A stretch of 64,000 nt of DNA from Arthrobacter sp. 35W (GTDB lineage Bacteria > Actinomycetota > Actinomycetes > Actinomycetales > Micrococcaceae). Position 1 is the first letter of the stretch, and each line of letters begins with the position of its first letter. A program made the position numbers and the translations under genes. The notes beneath the pieces are model-generated. The model worked only from the letters and a program-made list of their open reading frames with translations. It ran no database searches and was not told the DNA's origin. Below are positions 1-7,723 of the stretch, in pieces. The DNA lies in assembly GCF_000482545.1 (NCBI RefSeq), contig NZ_KI519454.1, positions 2,206,954-2,270,953 of the forward strand. Direction: 5' to 3'.

Positions 1-162
1 GCGGAGGCCGAGCCAACGCTGGCCAATGTGCACGGCGCCGAGGTGCTGCTGCGCACCGACGGCGAGTACCTGGCGCTGTTCAACGACATCTGGGCACTGC
101 GCCGGGTGGAAAAGAACAACCCTGACCTCTCTCTGGTGCCGATCGGCACCGAGAGGTCCTAG
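1..162 (+). CDS. C-terminal end of an unrecognised protein (truncated by window edge)
   Basis: An open frame runs in from the left edge and ends at a TAG at 160-162, giving the last 53 residues of a protein. The visible part is mixed hydrophobic/acidic (for example EVLLRTDGEYLALFNDIW) and ends VPIGTERS. I recognise no family from this fragment. It converges with the minus-strand genes that follow. Coding is supported by the third-position G/C bias and the absence of stops, but the function cannot be read here. Confidence 0.55.
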   Translation, partial: AEAEPTLANVHGAEVLLRTDGEYLALFNDIWALRRVEKNNPDLSLVPIGTERS

Positions 163-347
163 TTTTCCTTGACCACGCGGGCGAGGTCGGCCGAGGCGAT
201 GTCCTTGAGCTCATGAAGCTGCAACAGGCGCGCCTCGGGGATCCTGCCGGCGGCAAAATCGGTGGTGGCCTGCGCCAATTGGCGGTTGGCCTCCTCCAGA
301 TTGTCCTGGGCCATCTTGACCGGGTTCACATAATTGATCGGACTCAT
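159..347 (-). CDS. Small coiled-coil-prone hypothetical protein
   Basis: A 62-residue protein from an ATG at 347, starting MSPINYVNPVKMAQDN. The middle (about residues 12-55) is rich in Leu/Ala/Glu with helical periodicity and looks like a short amphipathic helix or coiled coil; there is no signal peptide or metal motif. A longer start at the ATG at 404 would give 81 residues and overlap the TGA of the upstream nuclease gene as TGATG, an arrangement typical of translational coupling. Neither start has a good Shine-Dalgarno sequence. I do not recognise the family. It lies directly downstream of the secreted HNH nuclease gene on the same strand, so co-transcription is likely. Confidence 0.5.
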   Translation of the reverse strand: MSPINYVNPVKMAQDNLEEANRQLAQATTDFAAGRIPEARLLQLHELKDIASADLARVVKEN

Positions 348-403
348 GACGGCATCATGGCACTTATTGCCGTCTGCCGCCAGAGCCTTGCGCGGGTTCC
401 GCA

Positions 404-1204
404 TCAGCGCCGTGGATAGCCGGATTCCAGGCTTTGGGTTCCCGGGCAGCCGCGCAGAATCCGTTCCATCGCATCCCGTTCGGCCGGCGTGACCCACAGG
501 TTGTACGCGGCCTTGACCGACACCTGCCGCGCCACATAGGCGCAGCGGTACCCCTTGGCCGGCGGCAGCCAGGTGGCCGCATCGCCGCTGCCCTTGTCCT
601 GGTTGGTGGGGCCGTCCACGGCCAGCAGGTTCAAAGGATCATTGGCCAGATTCGCCCGCTGCACCGCGCTGAGCTGCTGGGCGCCGGTGGCCCACGCATT
701 GCCCAGGGCCACCACATGGTCGATCTGCACCGCGGCGCTGGTGTCGGCACCGCGGGTGAAGGCGATGGTGGTGCCGGTGTAAGGGTCGTGCAGTGCACCG
801 GACGCCACCAGGCACCGGGACCCTGCCACCAGCGCGGCATCCTGGAGATCGCGCCGGAGCACATCGTTGCGGGTGTCGCAGCCGTTGGCATCCGCGTCGA
901 GCCACGCCTCGCCGAACGCGGCGCGGTCATAGTTGGTCTTCGGAGCACGCCCCTTCACCTCAAGCGTAGCCAGGACGGCCAGTGCCTGGGCCGGCTGCAC
1001 CCGGTTCACGGGGCTGCCCAGACCCGCGTCCCCGGGCACCACCACGGGCGGCGGGCCCACCTGTGAGCCCGGACCGATCCACCCGCCCGCGTAAAGCCAG
1101 CCGACGCCGGTGATGGCCGCCAGGAGTGACAGGACGATGACGGCAATCACCAACCGCCGCAGCGGACGAGGGCGGCGCGGGCGGTTTCCGAACACGGCAC
1201 CCAC
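404..1204 (-). CDS. Secreted/membrane-anchored HNH family endonuclease (DUF1524-like)
   Basis: 266 residues. An Arg-rich N-terminus is followed by one hydrophobic segment (about residues 17-40), so the protein is probably anchored with its nuclease domain outside the cell, or cleaved and secreted. The C-terminal half carries the DUF1524/GmrSD-type HNH core: IDHVVALGNAW (about 161-171), then NDPLNLLAVDGPTNQDKG with the Asn/Asp/Lys pattern of the betabetaalpha-metal nuclease fold, and a Cys-containing tail. This family is usually annotated 'HNH endonuclease family protein' in actinobacteria and is thought to degrade extracellular DNA. The GTG at 1204 is the outermost start; the GTG at 1195 has better spacing from AAGGGA. 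The DNA-degrading role is inferred from the family. Confidence 0.88.
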   Translation of the reverse strand: MGAVFGNRPRRPRPLRRLVIAVIVLSLLAAITGVGWLYAGGWIGPGSQVGPPPVVVPGDAGLGSPVNRVQPAQALAVLATLEVKGRAPKTNYDRAAFGEAWLDADANGCDTRNDVLRRDLQDAALVAGSRCLVASGALHDPYTGTTIAFTRGADTSAAVQIDHVVALGNAWATGAQQLSAVQRANLANDPLNLLAVDGPTNQDKGSGDAATWLPPAKGYRCAYVARQVSVKAAYNLWVTPAERDAMERILRGCPGTQSLESGYPRR

Positions 1205-1309
1205 TTCCCTTCGGCCTGCACTCGCGGAACTGAAATGAGTCTACGACGGCGCTCCGACACCCACCCGCCTTGTCCACAGCCGCCGTCGTCGTTCCTCCCC
1301 CCACAGATA

Positions 1310-1428
1310 AAACTGTGTAGCAGTAGTTGTCCCCGGCGGCTCCCGAAACTCGCAAGCTCGCTTCGGGCCCCTCGCCGCCGTGGGCCCAGTTCTGAGCGCT
1401 CTGAGCAGCACCTACTGCTACACAGTTT
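1310..1428. repeat. Long intergenic palindrome E1 (with nested hairpin)
   Basis: A perfect 17-bp inverted repeat, AAACTGTGTAGCAGTAG (1310-1326) against its complement at 1412-1428. The interior holds a nested GC-rich hairpin (CGGCGGC near 1334-1340 against GCCGCCG near 1374-1380, and CCCGAA against TTCGGG). The right half, from TTCTGAGCG at about 1390, aligns without gaps to the right half of the palindrome at 2542-2603, showing common descent. It starts 16 bp beyond the stop codon of map. It could act as a transcription terminator, but its size and homology to other copies suggest a dispersed repeat. Confidence 0.8.
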
Positions 1429-1443
1429 GCAAAACCCGGGCGT

Positions 1444-2208
1444 TCACCTGGTGAGGATGACGGGCCCGTCGTCGGTGACGGCGATGGTGTGTTCGCTGTG
1501 GGCGGTGCGGGCCCCGGTGGCGCTTCGAAGGGTCCATCCGTCCGCATCCGTGGCGAGGCTGGCCGTATCCGCCATGACCCACGGTTCAATGGCCAGCAGC
1601 AGCCCGGTGCGGAGCTTGTAGCCGCGGCCCGGCCGCCCCATGTTGGGGATGTGCGGATCCTGGTGCATCGTGGATCCGACGCCGTGCCCGCCGAAGTCAG
1701 TGTTGACCGGATAGCCGGCTGCCGCCAGGACCGTTCCGATGGCATAGGAGATGTCCCCGATGCTCGCTCCAGGGGTGGCGGCGGCGATGCCGGCCTCGAG
1801 GGCCCGCTGGGTCGCGTCAATCATCGCCGCATCCGACGGGTTGGATGATTCGCCGACGACGAAGCTGATGGCGGAGTCCGCGACGATCCCCTGCACTGAC
1901 GCAGCGAAGTCGAGGGTGAGGAGGTCCCCGTTCTTCAAAGCGTAGTCGTGGGGCAGTCCGTGCAGCACGGCATCGTTGACGGATGTGCAGATGAAGTGCC
2001 CGAAGGGGCCGCGGCCAAAGGATGGGGCGTAGTCGACATAGCAGGAGCGGGCGCCCGCCGCGGCAATCATCTCGCCGGTCCACCTGTCGATGTCCAGCAG
2101 GTTGGTGCCTACGGCCACCCGCTCCCGCAGGGTCCGCAGCACCGTGGCGACGAACACCCCGCTCACTTTGGCCCGCTCCAGTTCCGCCGGGCTGAAAATC
2201 TCAATCAT
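1444..2208 (-). CDS. map: Type I methionine aminopeptidase
   Basis: 254 residues; removes the initiator Met from nascent proteins in the cytoplasm using a dinuclear metal centre. The pita-bread fold ligands are visible in order: LTLDFAASVQGIVADSA (the two Asp), GGHGVGSTMHQDP (His), LLAIEPWV (Glu), and the final Glu in TAHSEHTIAV. The length is normal for the short bacterial form. The ATG at 2208 is preferred because AGGA lies 7 nt upstream; an in-frame GTG at 2226 is possible. It is divergent from an XRE regulator across a 67-bp gap with two ACCGGT boxes, so it is probably controlled by that regulator. This is likely an accessory map copy, since the usual one lies near secY/adk; that is inference. 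Confidence 0.95.
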   Translation of the reverse strand: MIEIFSPAELERAKVSGVFVATVLRTLRERVAVGTNLLDIDRWTGEMIAAAGARSCYVDYAPSFGRGPFGHFICTSVNDAVLHGLPHDYALKNGDLLTLDFAASVQGIVADSAISFVVGESSNPSDAAMIDATQRALEAGIAAATPGASIGDISYAIGTVLAAAGYPVNTDFGGHGVGSTMHQDPHIPNMGRPGRGYKLRTGLLLAIEPWVMADTASLATDADGWTLRSATGARTAHSEHTIAVTDDGPVILTR

Positions 2209-2239
2209 TCGCTCGTCCTGTTCCACATCCCAATAACAA

Positions 2240-2261
2240 TACCGGTAATTCTATACCGGTA
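2240..2261. promoter_or_regulatory. Divergent map/xre promoter with two TACCGGTA boxes
   Basis: Two identical 8-bp palindromes, TACCGGTA, at 2240-2247 and 2254-2261, with start-to-start spacing of 14 bp, lie in the short gap between map and the XRE gene. A TACTAT -10-like hexamer (2260-2265) overlaps the second box and points towards the XRE gene, whose ATG is at 2276, so its mRNA would be nearly leaderless. The arrangement suits autoregulation by the XRE protein; the binding is inferred. Confidence 0.55.
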
Positions 2262-2275
2262 CTATAGTTGGTTCC

Positions 2276-2536
2276 ATGGTCAGACTCCCGCTCACGCCCG
2301 CCGACATCGAACGAGGACAGCTCCTGGGCTCGCTGCTGCGCCAGGCGAGGTCCGGCCGGTCCATGCTCGAGGTCGCCATCGCCGCCGGCATCTCCCCGGA
2401 GACGCTTCGGAAGATCGAGACGGGCCGCGTGGCCACCCCCGCCTTCTCGACCATTGCGGCGCTCGCCACGGTGCTCGGCCTCTCCCTCGACGAGGTGTGG
2501 GCCGCCATCAACCCCCAGGCTGAAGCGGCGGCTTAA
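2276..2536 (+). CDS. XRE-family helix-turn-helix regulator
   Basis: 86 residues, almost entirely one HTH_3/XRE domain. Helix 2-turn-helix 3 is around residues 33-52 (MLEVAIAAGISPETLRKIET), followed by the typical GRVATPAFSTIAALATVLG and the closing Leu/Asp/Glu segment. The protein is a cytoplasmic DNA-binding repressor or activator with no sensor domain. It is transcribed divergently from map, with two palindromic boxes between them, so it most likely controls itself and map. A 29-bp-arm palindrome starts 5 bp after its stop codon. Confidence 0.9.
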   Translation: MVRLPLTPADIERGQLLGSLLRQARSGRSMLEVAIAAGISPETLRKIETGRVATPAFSTIAALATVLGLSLDEVWAAINPQAEAAA

Positions 2537-2541
2537 ACAAA

Positions 2542-2603
2542 AAACTGTGTCGCAGTTGATGTTGTTCTGAGCGTTCAGAACGACATCAACTGCGACACAG
2601 TTT
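2542..2603. repeat. Long intergenic palindrome E2 / probable terminator
   Basis: Inverted repeat with 29-nt arms (2542-2570 and 2575-2603) and a 4-nt loop. All positions pair except one that would be G-U in RNA. The outer end is AAACTGTGTCGCAGTT and the inner end TTCTGA. On the minus strand the hairpin is followed by a run of six T, so it could terminate transcription coming from rnpB; on the plus strand it ends the XRE transcript with little T-tract. Homologous to E1 (1310-1428) and, more distantly, to E3 (55364-55425). Confidence 0.85.
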
Positions 2604-2611
2604 GTAAAAGG

Positions 2612-2998
2612 GTTGGATGGGGCAGCCGATACGCCGGGTTTTGTCATCGTACGCAGTTGCCCACGCACGAGAGGCAGCCATCCATCTACGAACGCCGTTG
2701 CCGACGCCCTCTAGCGGCCTACCCGGGCACTCGGGCGAGCAGCCCTCGATCATGCCCTGTCTGGCCTTGCTCCGAGTGGGGTTTACCTAGCTTCCCTGGT
2801 CACCCAGGGAACTGGTGGTCTCTTACACCACCGTTTCACCCTTACCCCGGTCCGCAAGCGGTCCGGGGCGGTCTCTTCTCTGTGGCACTGGCCTGCGGGT
2901 TTCCCCGAGTGGGCGTTACCCACCACCCTGCTCTGCGGAGCCCGGACGTTCCTCGAGCCACTTGCGTGGCGCGCGGCCGCCTAGCCACCCCATCCAGC
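2612..2998 (-). ncRNA. rnpB: RNase P RNA (class A)
   Basis: The catalytic RNA that removes 5' leaders from tRNA precursors. On the minus strand the universally conserved 5' core is clear: GAGGAACGTCCGGGCTCC, then GGGTAACGCC and CCCGCAGGCCAGTGCCACAG with AGAGACCGCC following, and later the GGTAAGGGTGAAACGGTG and GTAAACCCC core elements. The P1 helix closes the molecule: GGATGGGG (complement of 2988-2995) pairs with CCCCATCC (complement of 2615-2622), which sets the ends to within a few bases. The size of about 385 nt suits actinobacteria. It sits between palindrome E2 and the GAPDH gene and occupies what would otherwise be a long non-coding gap. Confidence 0.95.
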
Positions 2999-3006
2999 TC
3001 TCTACT

Positions 3007-4473
3007 CTACCGGGCGCCGACGAGGTTTGCCGACGGCGGGAAGACGCGCGGGTGCACGCCCGCCATTTCCTCCATCACGCGGACCACCTGGCAGCTGTAG
3101 CCGAATTCGTTGTCGTACCAGACGTAGAGCACGAGGTTCTTGTTGGTGGAAATGGTCGCCAGACCATCCACGATGCCGGCGCGGCGGGAGCCCACGAAGT
3201 CGGTGGAGACAACCTCGGGCGAGTCGATGTAGTCGATCTGCTTGCGCAGCGGCGAGTTCAGCGACATATCGCGCAGGTACGTGTTCACCTCGTCCTTGGT
3301 GGTGGCGTTCTCCAGCGTCAGGTTCAGGATGGCCATGGACACATCCGGGGTGGGGACGCGGATGGAGTTGCCCGTCAGCTTGCCCTCCAGCTCCGGCAGC
3401 GCCTTGGCCACGGCCTTGGCGGCGCCGGTTTCGGTGAGCACCATGTTCAGTGCTGCCGAGCGCCCGCGGCGGTCGCCCTTGTGGAAGTTGTCCGTCAGGT
3501 TCTGGTCATTGGTGAACGAGTGGACCGTCTCCACGTGGCCGTGCACGATGCCGAACTTGTCGTTCAGCGCCTTCAGCACAGGGGTGATGGCGTTGGTGGT
3601 GCAGGAGGCAGCCGTGACAATGGTGTCGGTGTCCTCGATGGTGGCGTGGTTGATGCCGTGCACGATGTTCTTCAGCGTTCCCTTGCCGGGCGCGGTGAGC
3701 AGAACGCGCGCGGCGCCCTTGCTCTGCAGGTGCTGGGCCAGGCCCTCGGCATCGCGCCAGCGGCCGGTGTTGTCCACAATCAGGGCGTTGTTGATGCCGT
3801 AGACCGTGTAGTCGATGGTGGCGGGGCTGTCCGAGTAGATGACCTGGATGGCGGTGCCGTTGGCGAGGATCACGTTGTTCTCGTGGTCCACGGTGATGGT
3901 GCCCTCGAACGGGCCGTGCACGGAGTCGCGGCGCAGCAGCGAGGCGCGCTTGACGAGGTCCATGTCGCCGCCCTTGCGGACCACGATGGCGCGCAGGCGC
4001 AGGCCGTGGCCGCCGCCGGAGTGTTCGATGAGGATGCGGGCCAGCAGGCGGCCGATGCGGCCAAAGCCGTAGAGGACGACGTCGGTGCTGGTGCGGCCGT
4101 CGAAGCCGCCCTTGTCCACGACGTCGGCCAGCTCACTGCGCAGGAAGTCCTCCAGGGAGGCGCCGTCGGCGTTGTTCTTGTAGAGCGCGCTCAGGCGGGC
4201 CAAATCGATGGATGCGGCGCCAAGGTTGAGGTCGACAAGCTTCTGCAGCAGCGGCAGGGTGTCGGCAACGGGCAGTTCAACCTCGTCGATCTGGCGGGCA
4301 AAGCGGTGGGCCTTGAGGAGTCCGACTACGGACTGGTTGATGAGTCGGCGGCCGTGAATGCTGGTCACCACGTTGTTGTCGCGGTAGAGTCGGCCGATCA
4401 AAGGAATCATTGCTTCGGCCATGGCTTCGCGCTGGATCCATGTGTCCAGAGCGGCATCGCTGGTCAGTGTCAC
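3007..4473 (-). CDS. Long-form glyceraldehyde-3-phosphate dehydrogenase
   Basis: 488 residues; oxidises glyceraldehyde-3-phosphate, or works in the gluconeogenic direction. After an N-terminal extension of about 130 residues comes the NAD-binding YGFGRIGR, then the catalytic SCTTNAITPVLKALND, phosphate-site motifs (HSFTNDQNLTDNFHKGD, RRGRSAALN) and YDNEFGYSCQVVR at the C-terminus. Usual GAPDHs are about 335 residues; the longer type resembles corynebacterial GapB. The GTG at 4473 has GGAAAGG seven bases upstream. It is not in the usual gap-pgk-tpi operon, which favours an alternative or gluconeogenic isoform; that role is inference. Confidence 0.9.
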   Translation of the reverse strand: MTLTSDAALDTWIQREAMAEAMIPLIGRLYRDNNVVTSIHGRRLINQSVVGLLKAHRFARQIDEVELPVADTLPLLQKLVDLNLGAASIDLARLSALYKNNADGASLEDFLRSELADVVDKGGFDGRTSTDVVLYGFGRIGRLLARILIEHSGGGHGLRLRAIVVRKGGDMDLVKRASLLRRDSVHGPFEGTITVDHENNVILANGTAIQVIYSDSPATIDYTVYGINNALIVDNTGRWRDAEGLAQHLQSKGAARVLLTAPGKGTLKNIVHGINHATIEDTDTIVTAASCTTNAITPVLKALNDKFGIVHGHVETVHSFTNDQNLTDNFHKGDRRGRSAALNMVLTETGAAKAVAKALPELEGKLTGNSIRVPTPDVSMAILNLTLENATTKDEVNTYLRDMSLNSPLRKQIDYIDSPEVVSTDFVGSRRAGIVDGLATISTNKNLVLYVWYDNEFGYSCQVVRVMEEMAGVHPRVFPPSANLVGAR

Positions 4474-4623
4474 TGAAATACCTTTCCCTGCCCAAAACAC
4501 CGTCGGTTTGGGCACATGGTCCATTCTAGATCGGCCAACTTGGCCCACGGGACCAACGTGTTGCAGCTCACATGGCAGTGCCCGGGCGCCGGCGCCGGCA
4601 GCTGCGCACCCGGGTAGGCTTCT

Positions 4624-5391
4624 GTGGTGCTTATTCTGCTCCCGCCCTCCGAGGGCAAGACCCCCGCCGCCAAGGGCGCCCCCGTGGCGCTGGAGGACCT
4701 GCATTTTCCCGGGCTGGCAGGCGCCCGCATGGAGGTTTTGACGGCCCTGGCCCATGTTTCGGGCCACGAGGACGCCCTGGCCCGTCTGGGTGTGGGGGCA
4801 TCCCTGAGCGAGGACGTGGCCCGCAATACGAGGCTGCAGGTGGAGCCTGCCGAGGCCGCCCACAAGATCTATTCCGGGGTTCTTTATGACGCCCTGGGTT
4901 ACGCGGACATGACAGCTGCCCAGAAACGCAAGGCCGACGACGCCGTCGTCGTCATCTCCGGCCTCTGGGGTGCACTGGGCTTTGCCGACAGGATTCCGGC
5001 GTACCGATTGTCGATGTCTGTGGGGCTGCCGGAGCTGGGCAAGCTGGCCAGCTATTGGAAGCCACGGCTGGCCCAGGCCCTGGCCGGGCACGTCGAGGGG
5101 CACCTTCTCGTGGACTGCCGCTCCTCCACCTACGCCGCGGCCTGGGCACCGCCCGCCGGGCAGACGGTGGCCGTCAACGTCTTCACGGAAAAGAACGGCA
5201 AGCGCACGGTGGTCAGCCACTTCGCCAAGCACACCCGGGGCGAGCTCGCCCGGCACCTGCTCATCCGCCGCGGCAAGGCCCCTGCGACGCCGGCCCAGCT
5301 GGCTGCCGCAGCCGGCGAACGGTGGACCGTGGAGCTGGTCCCGGGGACGGCCCGCAAGCCGCACGCACTGAACATCATCCTGCCCGGGTAG
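4624..5391 (+). CDS. yaaA: Peroxide stress protein YaaA (DUF328)
   Basis: 255 residues, the normal family length. Diagnostic segments are the N-terminal LILLPPSEGK, the YSGVLYDALGY region, SGLWGALGFADRIPAYRLSM, and the late VVSHFAKHTRGELARHLL. In E. coli, YaaA lowers free iron under hydrogen peroxide stress and the fold binds DNA. There are two tandem GTG codons (4624, 4627) and either may be the start. The gene is divergent from the GAPDH gene across 150 bp and converges with a VOC gene. Confidence 0.93.
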   Translation: MVLILLPPSEGKTPAAKGAPVALEDLHFPGLAGARMEVLTALAHVSGHEDALARLGVGASLSEDVARNTRLQVEPAEAAHKIYSGVLYDALGYADMTAAQKRKADDAVVVISGLWGALGFADRIPAYRLSMSVGLPELGKLASYWKPRLAQALAGHVEGHLLVDCRSSTYAAAWAPPAGQTVAVNVFTEKNGKRTVVSHFAKHTRGELARHLLIRRGKAPATPAQLAAAAGERWTVELVPGTARKPHALNIILPG

Positions 5392-5414
5392 ATCCACACC
5401 TCTGCAGCGCGGAG

Positions 5415-5858
5415 CTACGGCCCAGAGTCGGCGACCAGCTCAATTTCGAAGCCGTCACTGTTGTGCAGATAGGCCGCATAGTGCCCGGCACCGCCTGCGA
5501 AAGGGTGCTCTTCCGCGAACATCAACTCCCAGCCGTGCTCCCCGGCGGCAAGGACCAGCTCGTCCAGCTGGGCCCGCGTTCCGGCATGGAAGGCCAGATG
5601 GTTCAGTCCTGAATCAAGACGGCGGTGTGGACCAGCCACTGCCGGACCTGCCTCCAGCACGATGTACTCCCCGGCGCCCCGCCAGCTGCCGCCGTGGGGA
5701 CCGGCGCCCCACTCATCGCGCAGCCGATAGCCCAGACGCTCCAACAGCCAGCCAAGGGAGTCCTTGGCACGGCGATAGTCCATCACCCAGATTTCCAGGT
5801 GATGAAGGCGGCCTACGGGAGTGGCAGGTGGTTCGTCCCCGTTGGGCGTTAGTTCCAC
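5415..5858 (-). CDS. VOC (glyoxalase/bleomycin-resistance fold) family protein
   Basis: 147 residues with one vicinal-oxygen-chelate domain. It begins with the LHHLEIWVMDYRRAKDSLGW module, then LNHLAFHAG, and finishes YLHNSDGFEIELVAD, which supply the His/His/Glu-type metal ligands. The substrate is unknown; single-domain members can be glyoxalases, fosfomycin/bleomycin-type resistance proteins or isomerases. The start (GTG 5858) overlaps the end of the upstream coiled-coil gene by 10 nt, so the two are probably translated from one mRNA. Confidence 0.85.
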   Translation of the reverse strand: MELTPNGDEPPATPVGRLHHLEIWVMDYRRAKDSLGWLLERLGYRLRDEWGAGPHGGSWRGAGEYIVLEAGPAVAGPHRRLDSGLNHLAFHAGTRAQLDELVLAAGEHGWELMFAEEHPFAGGAGHYAAYLHNSDGFEIELVADSGP

Positions 5859-6586
5859 TCCGCCGAACGAACCAGGATGGCACCGGAATCGGGGCAGAAC
5901 ACGATGTCGTCGTCCGCAGCCTTCTTGATGTCCGCGAGGTCGCCGGGGCTCAGCTGCATCCCGGACCCCTCCGAGGTGCCGTGGAACAGGCGGGCGGCAC
6001 CGACGCCGTACTTGGCCAGGGTGCGGTCGTAGATGGCCAGCAGTGCCGCGTCAAACGTCGCGGCCAGTGCGGCCCGCTCGGCCAGGGTGCTCTGGCGCTC
6101 GGCGTCGATGGTGCCCAGAGCGGCGTCGAGCTCGGCACGGATCCCGTCAAAGGAGCCGTTGATGTCATCCACCACGCCCTGCTGGAGGCGCTGGCGCTCC
6201 GACGCGGCGTCACCGCGTTCCATGACCTCAAGCTCGGCGTCCTCCAGATCCGAGCGGCGCTTGTTCAGCGAGGCGATGTCCGACTGCAGCGCCACCAGGT
6301 CCTTGGACAGGCCGGTGCCGCTGTTCAGCTTGGCCTCGTCGCGGGCAATGCGGGCCGCCACCTGGGCGACGTCGTCCTCGGCCCGGACCAGCTCGCGGCC
6401 CAGATCCGCCACCTCGGTGTTGATGAGCACCAGATCGCTGGTGGCCACGGCCAGCCCCGCCGTCAGGTCCACAATGCGCGGGTCCTGGTTGAGGACCTTG
6501 GTCTGGTTGTCCAGCGACTTGAGCCTGGCGTCCAGCGCCTGCAGTTCAAGTAGCCGCATCTGCTCGCCGGGTGCTGCCTTGGCCAT
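5849..6586 (-). CDS. Coiled-coil protein with C4-zinc-ribbon-like tail (PF02591 type)
   Basis: 245 residues. Residues 1-180 form a long alpha-helical hairpin (heptads such as LDARLKSLDNQTKVL and LQSDIASLNKRRSDLEDAELEV). The C-terminus corresponds to the zinc ribbon of this family, but only one of the four expected Cys remains (DDDIVFCPDSGAILVRS); the first pair is replaced by GTSEGSGM. The fold may persist without zinc. The function is unknown; the helical hairpin suggests a scaffold or nucleic-acid-binding role. The ATG at 6586 has GAGAGG at proper spacing. It lies between the NIF3-like gene and the VOC gene in one minus-strand operon, a pairing common in actinobacteria. Confidence 0.85.
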   Translation of the reverse strand: MAKAAPGEQMRLLELQALDARLKSLDNQTKVLNQDPRIVDLTAGLAVATSDLVLINTEVADLGRELVRAEDDVAQVAARIARDEAKLNSGTGLSKDLVALQSDIASLNKRRSDLEDAELEVMERGDAASERQRLQQGVVDDINGSFDGIRAELDAALGTIDAERQSTLAERAALAATFDAALLAIYDRTLAKYGVGAARLFHGTSEGSGMQLSPGDLADIKKAADDDIVFCPDSGAILVRSAEWN

Positions 6587-6676
6587 GGAATTCCTCTCGA
6601 AGACGACTTTGCCCACGCCGCAGCGGAGCCTTGCTTGTGTCCTAGCGTACGGTGCCCGCGAGGGGGTGCGCCGACA

Positions 6677-7723
6677 CTATCCACCCAGCCCCGGAGTCAG
6701 GATGAAATCCCAGGGATCGGAGTTGGTCTGGCTCACGGCCATCTCGACGGCGTACCCCTGGTCGGCAAGGACGTTTTCCAGTCCCTGGGCCGCCACCGGG
6801 AGCCACAGCCATTCGCTGGCCCAGTGCGAGAGATCCACCAGATAGGGGCGTCCGTTCAGGGCGCTTTCGCGGGCCTCGGAGGCCGGATGGTGGCGCAGAT
6901 CCGCCGTGACGTAGACATCGGCGCCGCTTGCCCTCACGGCGTCGAACAGCGAGTCGCCGGAACCACCGCAGACGGCGACCCGGCGCACCAGCCCGTCGCT
7001 GTCGCCGGCCACCCGCACGCCGCTGGCCACCGCCGGCAGCATCTCAAAGACACGTTGGGCGAAGTCGCCCAGGGTTTCCACCGAAGCGAGCACGCCCACG
7101 CGGCCGATCCCCTCTTCGGGCAGGCCCAGCGCGGCCGGCATCAGCGGCTGCACCTCTTCCAGGCCCAGCGCATCCGCCAGCACATCGGAGACTCCACCGA
7201 CGGCGCTGTCGCCGTTGGTGTGCACCGTCAGCAGGGCACAGCCGGATTCGATCAGCGTGTGGACGGCCTGGCCCTTGCTGGAGGTGGCGGCCACGGAATT
7301 GACGCCCTTGAGCAGCAGGGGGTGGTGGGTGATCAGCAGATCGGCCTCCCAGGCGACGGCCTCCTCGATGACCTCCAGGGTTGGATCGACGGCAAACATG
7401 ATCCGGGCCACCGGCGACTGCGGGCGCCCGGTGACCAGGCCAACCTTGTCCCAGTCCTCGGCGAGCGACTCAGGCCATAGCTCCTCAACCGCCAGCAAGA
7501 CCTCGGCCAGCGTGGGGGTGGCGCCTTCGCCAGCCTCCTGCTCTTCCGCAGCCGCCCCGGCGCCGCCGCCTCCGTCCACGTCGGCCGTCTCGTCCGATTC
7601 CTTCGACGATTCTTCTGCTGCAGCGCCGTCGCCGCCGGCCGTTGCGGGCTCGTCGTGTCCAGGCTCCTGCGGGCCGCGGCCCTGGGTCCCGCCGTCGTCC
7701 TCCACTGCTTCAACACGTTCCAT
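6677..7723 (-). CDS. NIF3/YbgI-like dinuclear metal-centre protein
   Basis: 348 residues. An acidic, low-complexity N-terminal extension of about 65 residues (Glu/Asp/Gly/Ala) precedes the NIF3 fold. Metal-ligand motifs are LLITHHPLLLKG (two His), LLTVHTNGDSA (His, Asp), and the C-terminal LVDLSHWASE (His/Glu). Family members form toroidal hexamers; biochemical roles proposed include GTP cyclohydrolase I activity, but most are uncharacterised. The ATG at 7723 is preferred, with an ATG at 7741 as alternative. It lies upstream of the coiled-coil zinc-ribbon gene on the same strand. Confidence 0.88.
   Translation of the reverse strand: MERVEAVEDDGGTQGRGPQEPGHDEPATAGGDGAAAEESSKESDETADVDGGGGAGAAAEEQEAGEGATPTLAEVLLAVEELWPESLAEDWDKVGLVTGRPQSPVARIMFAVDPTLEVIEEAVAWEADLLITHHPLLLKGVNSVAATSSKGQAVHTLIESGCALLTVHTNGDSAVGGVSDVLADALGLEEVQPLMPAALGLPEEGIGRVGVLASVETLGDFAQRVFEMLPAVASGVRVAGDSDGLVRRVAVCGGSGDSLFDAVRASGADVYVTADLRHHPASEARESALNGRPYLVDLSHWASEWLWLPVAAQGLENVLADQGYAVEMAVSQTNSDPWDFILTPGLGG

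Noticed and set aside
1310..2603. Treating E1-map-xre-E2 as an insertion sequence or toxin-antitoxin system
   Set aside because: There is no transposase or recombinase inside, no target-site duplication that I can see, and Map is a complete enzyme rather than a toxin-like protein.
4474..5397. In-frame minus-strand extension upstream of the GAPDH gene
   Set aside because: It is antisense to yaaA, and the GTG at 4473 has a proper ribosome site and gives a protein of known family length.
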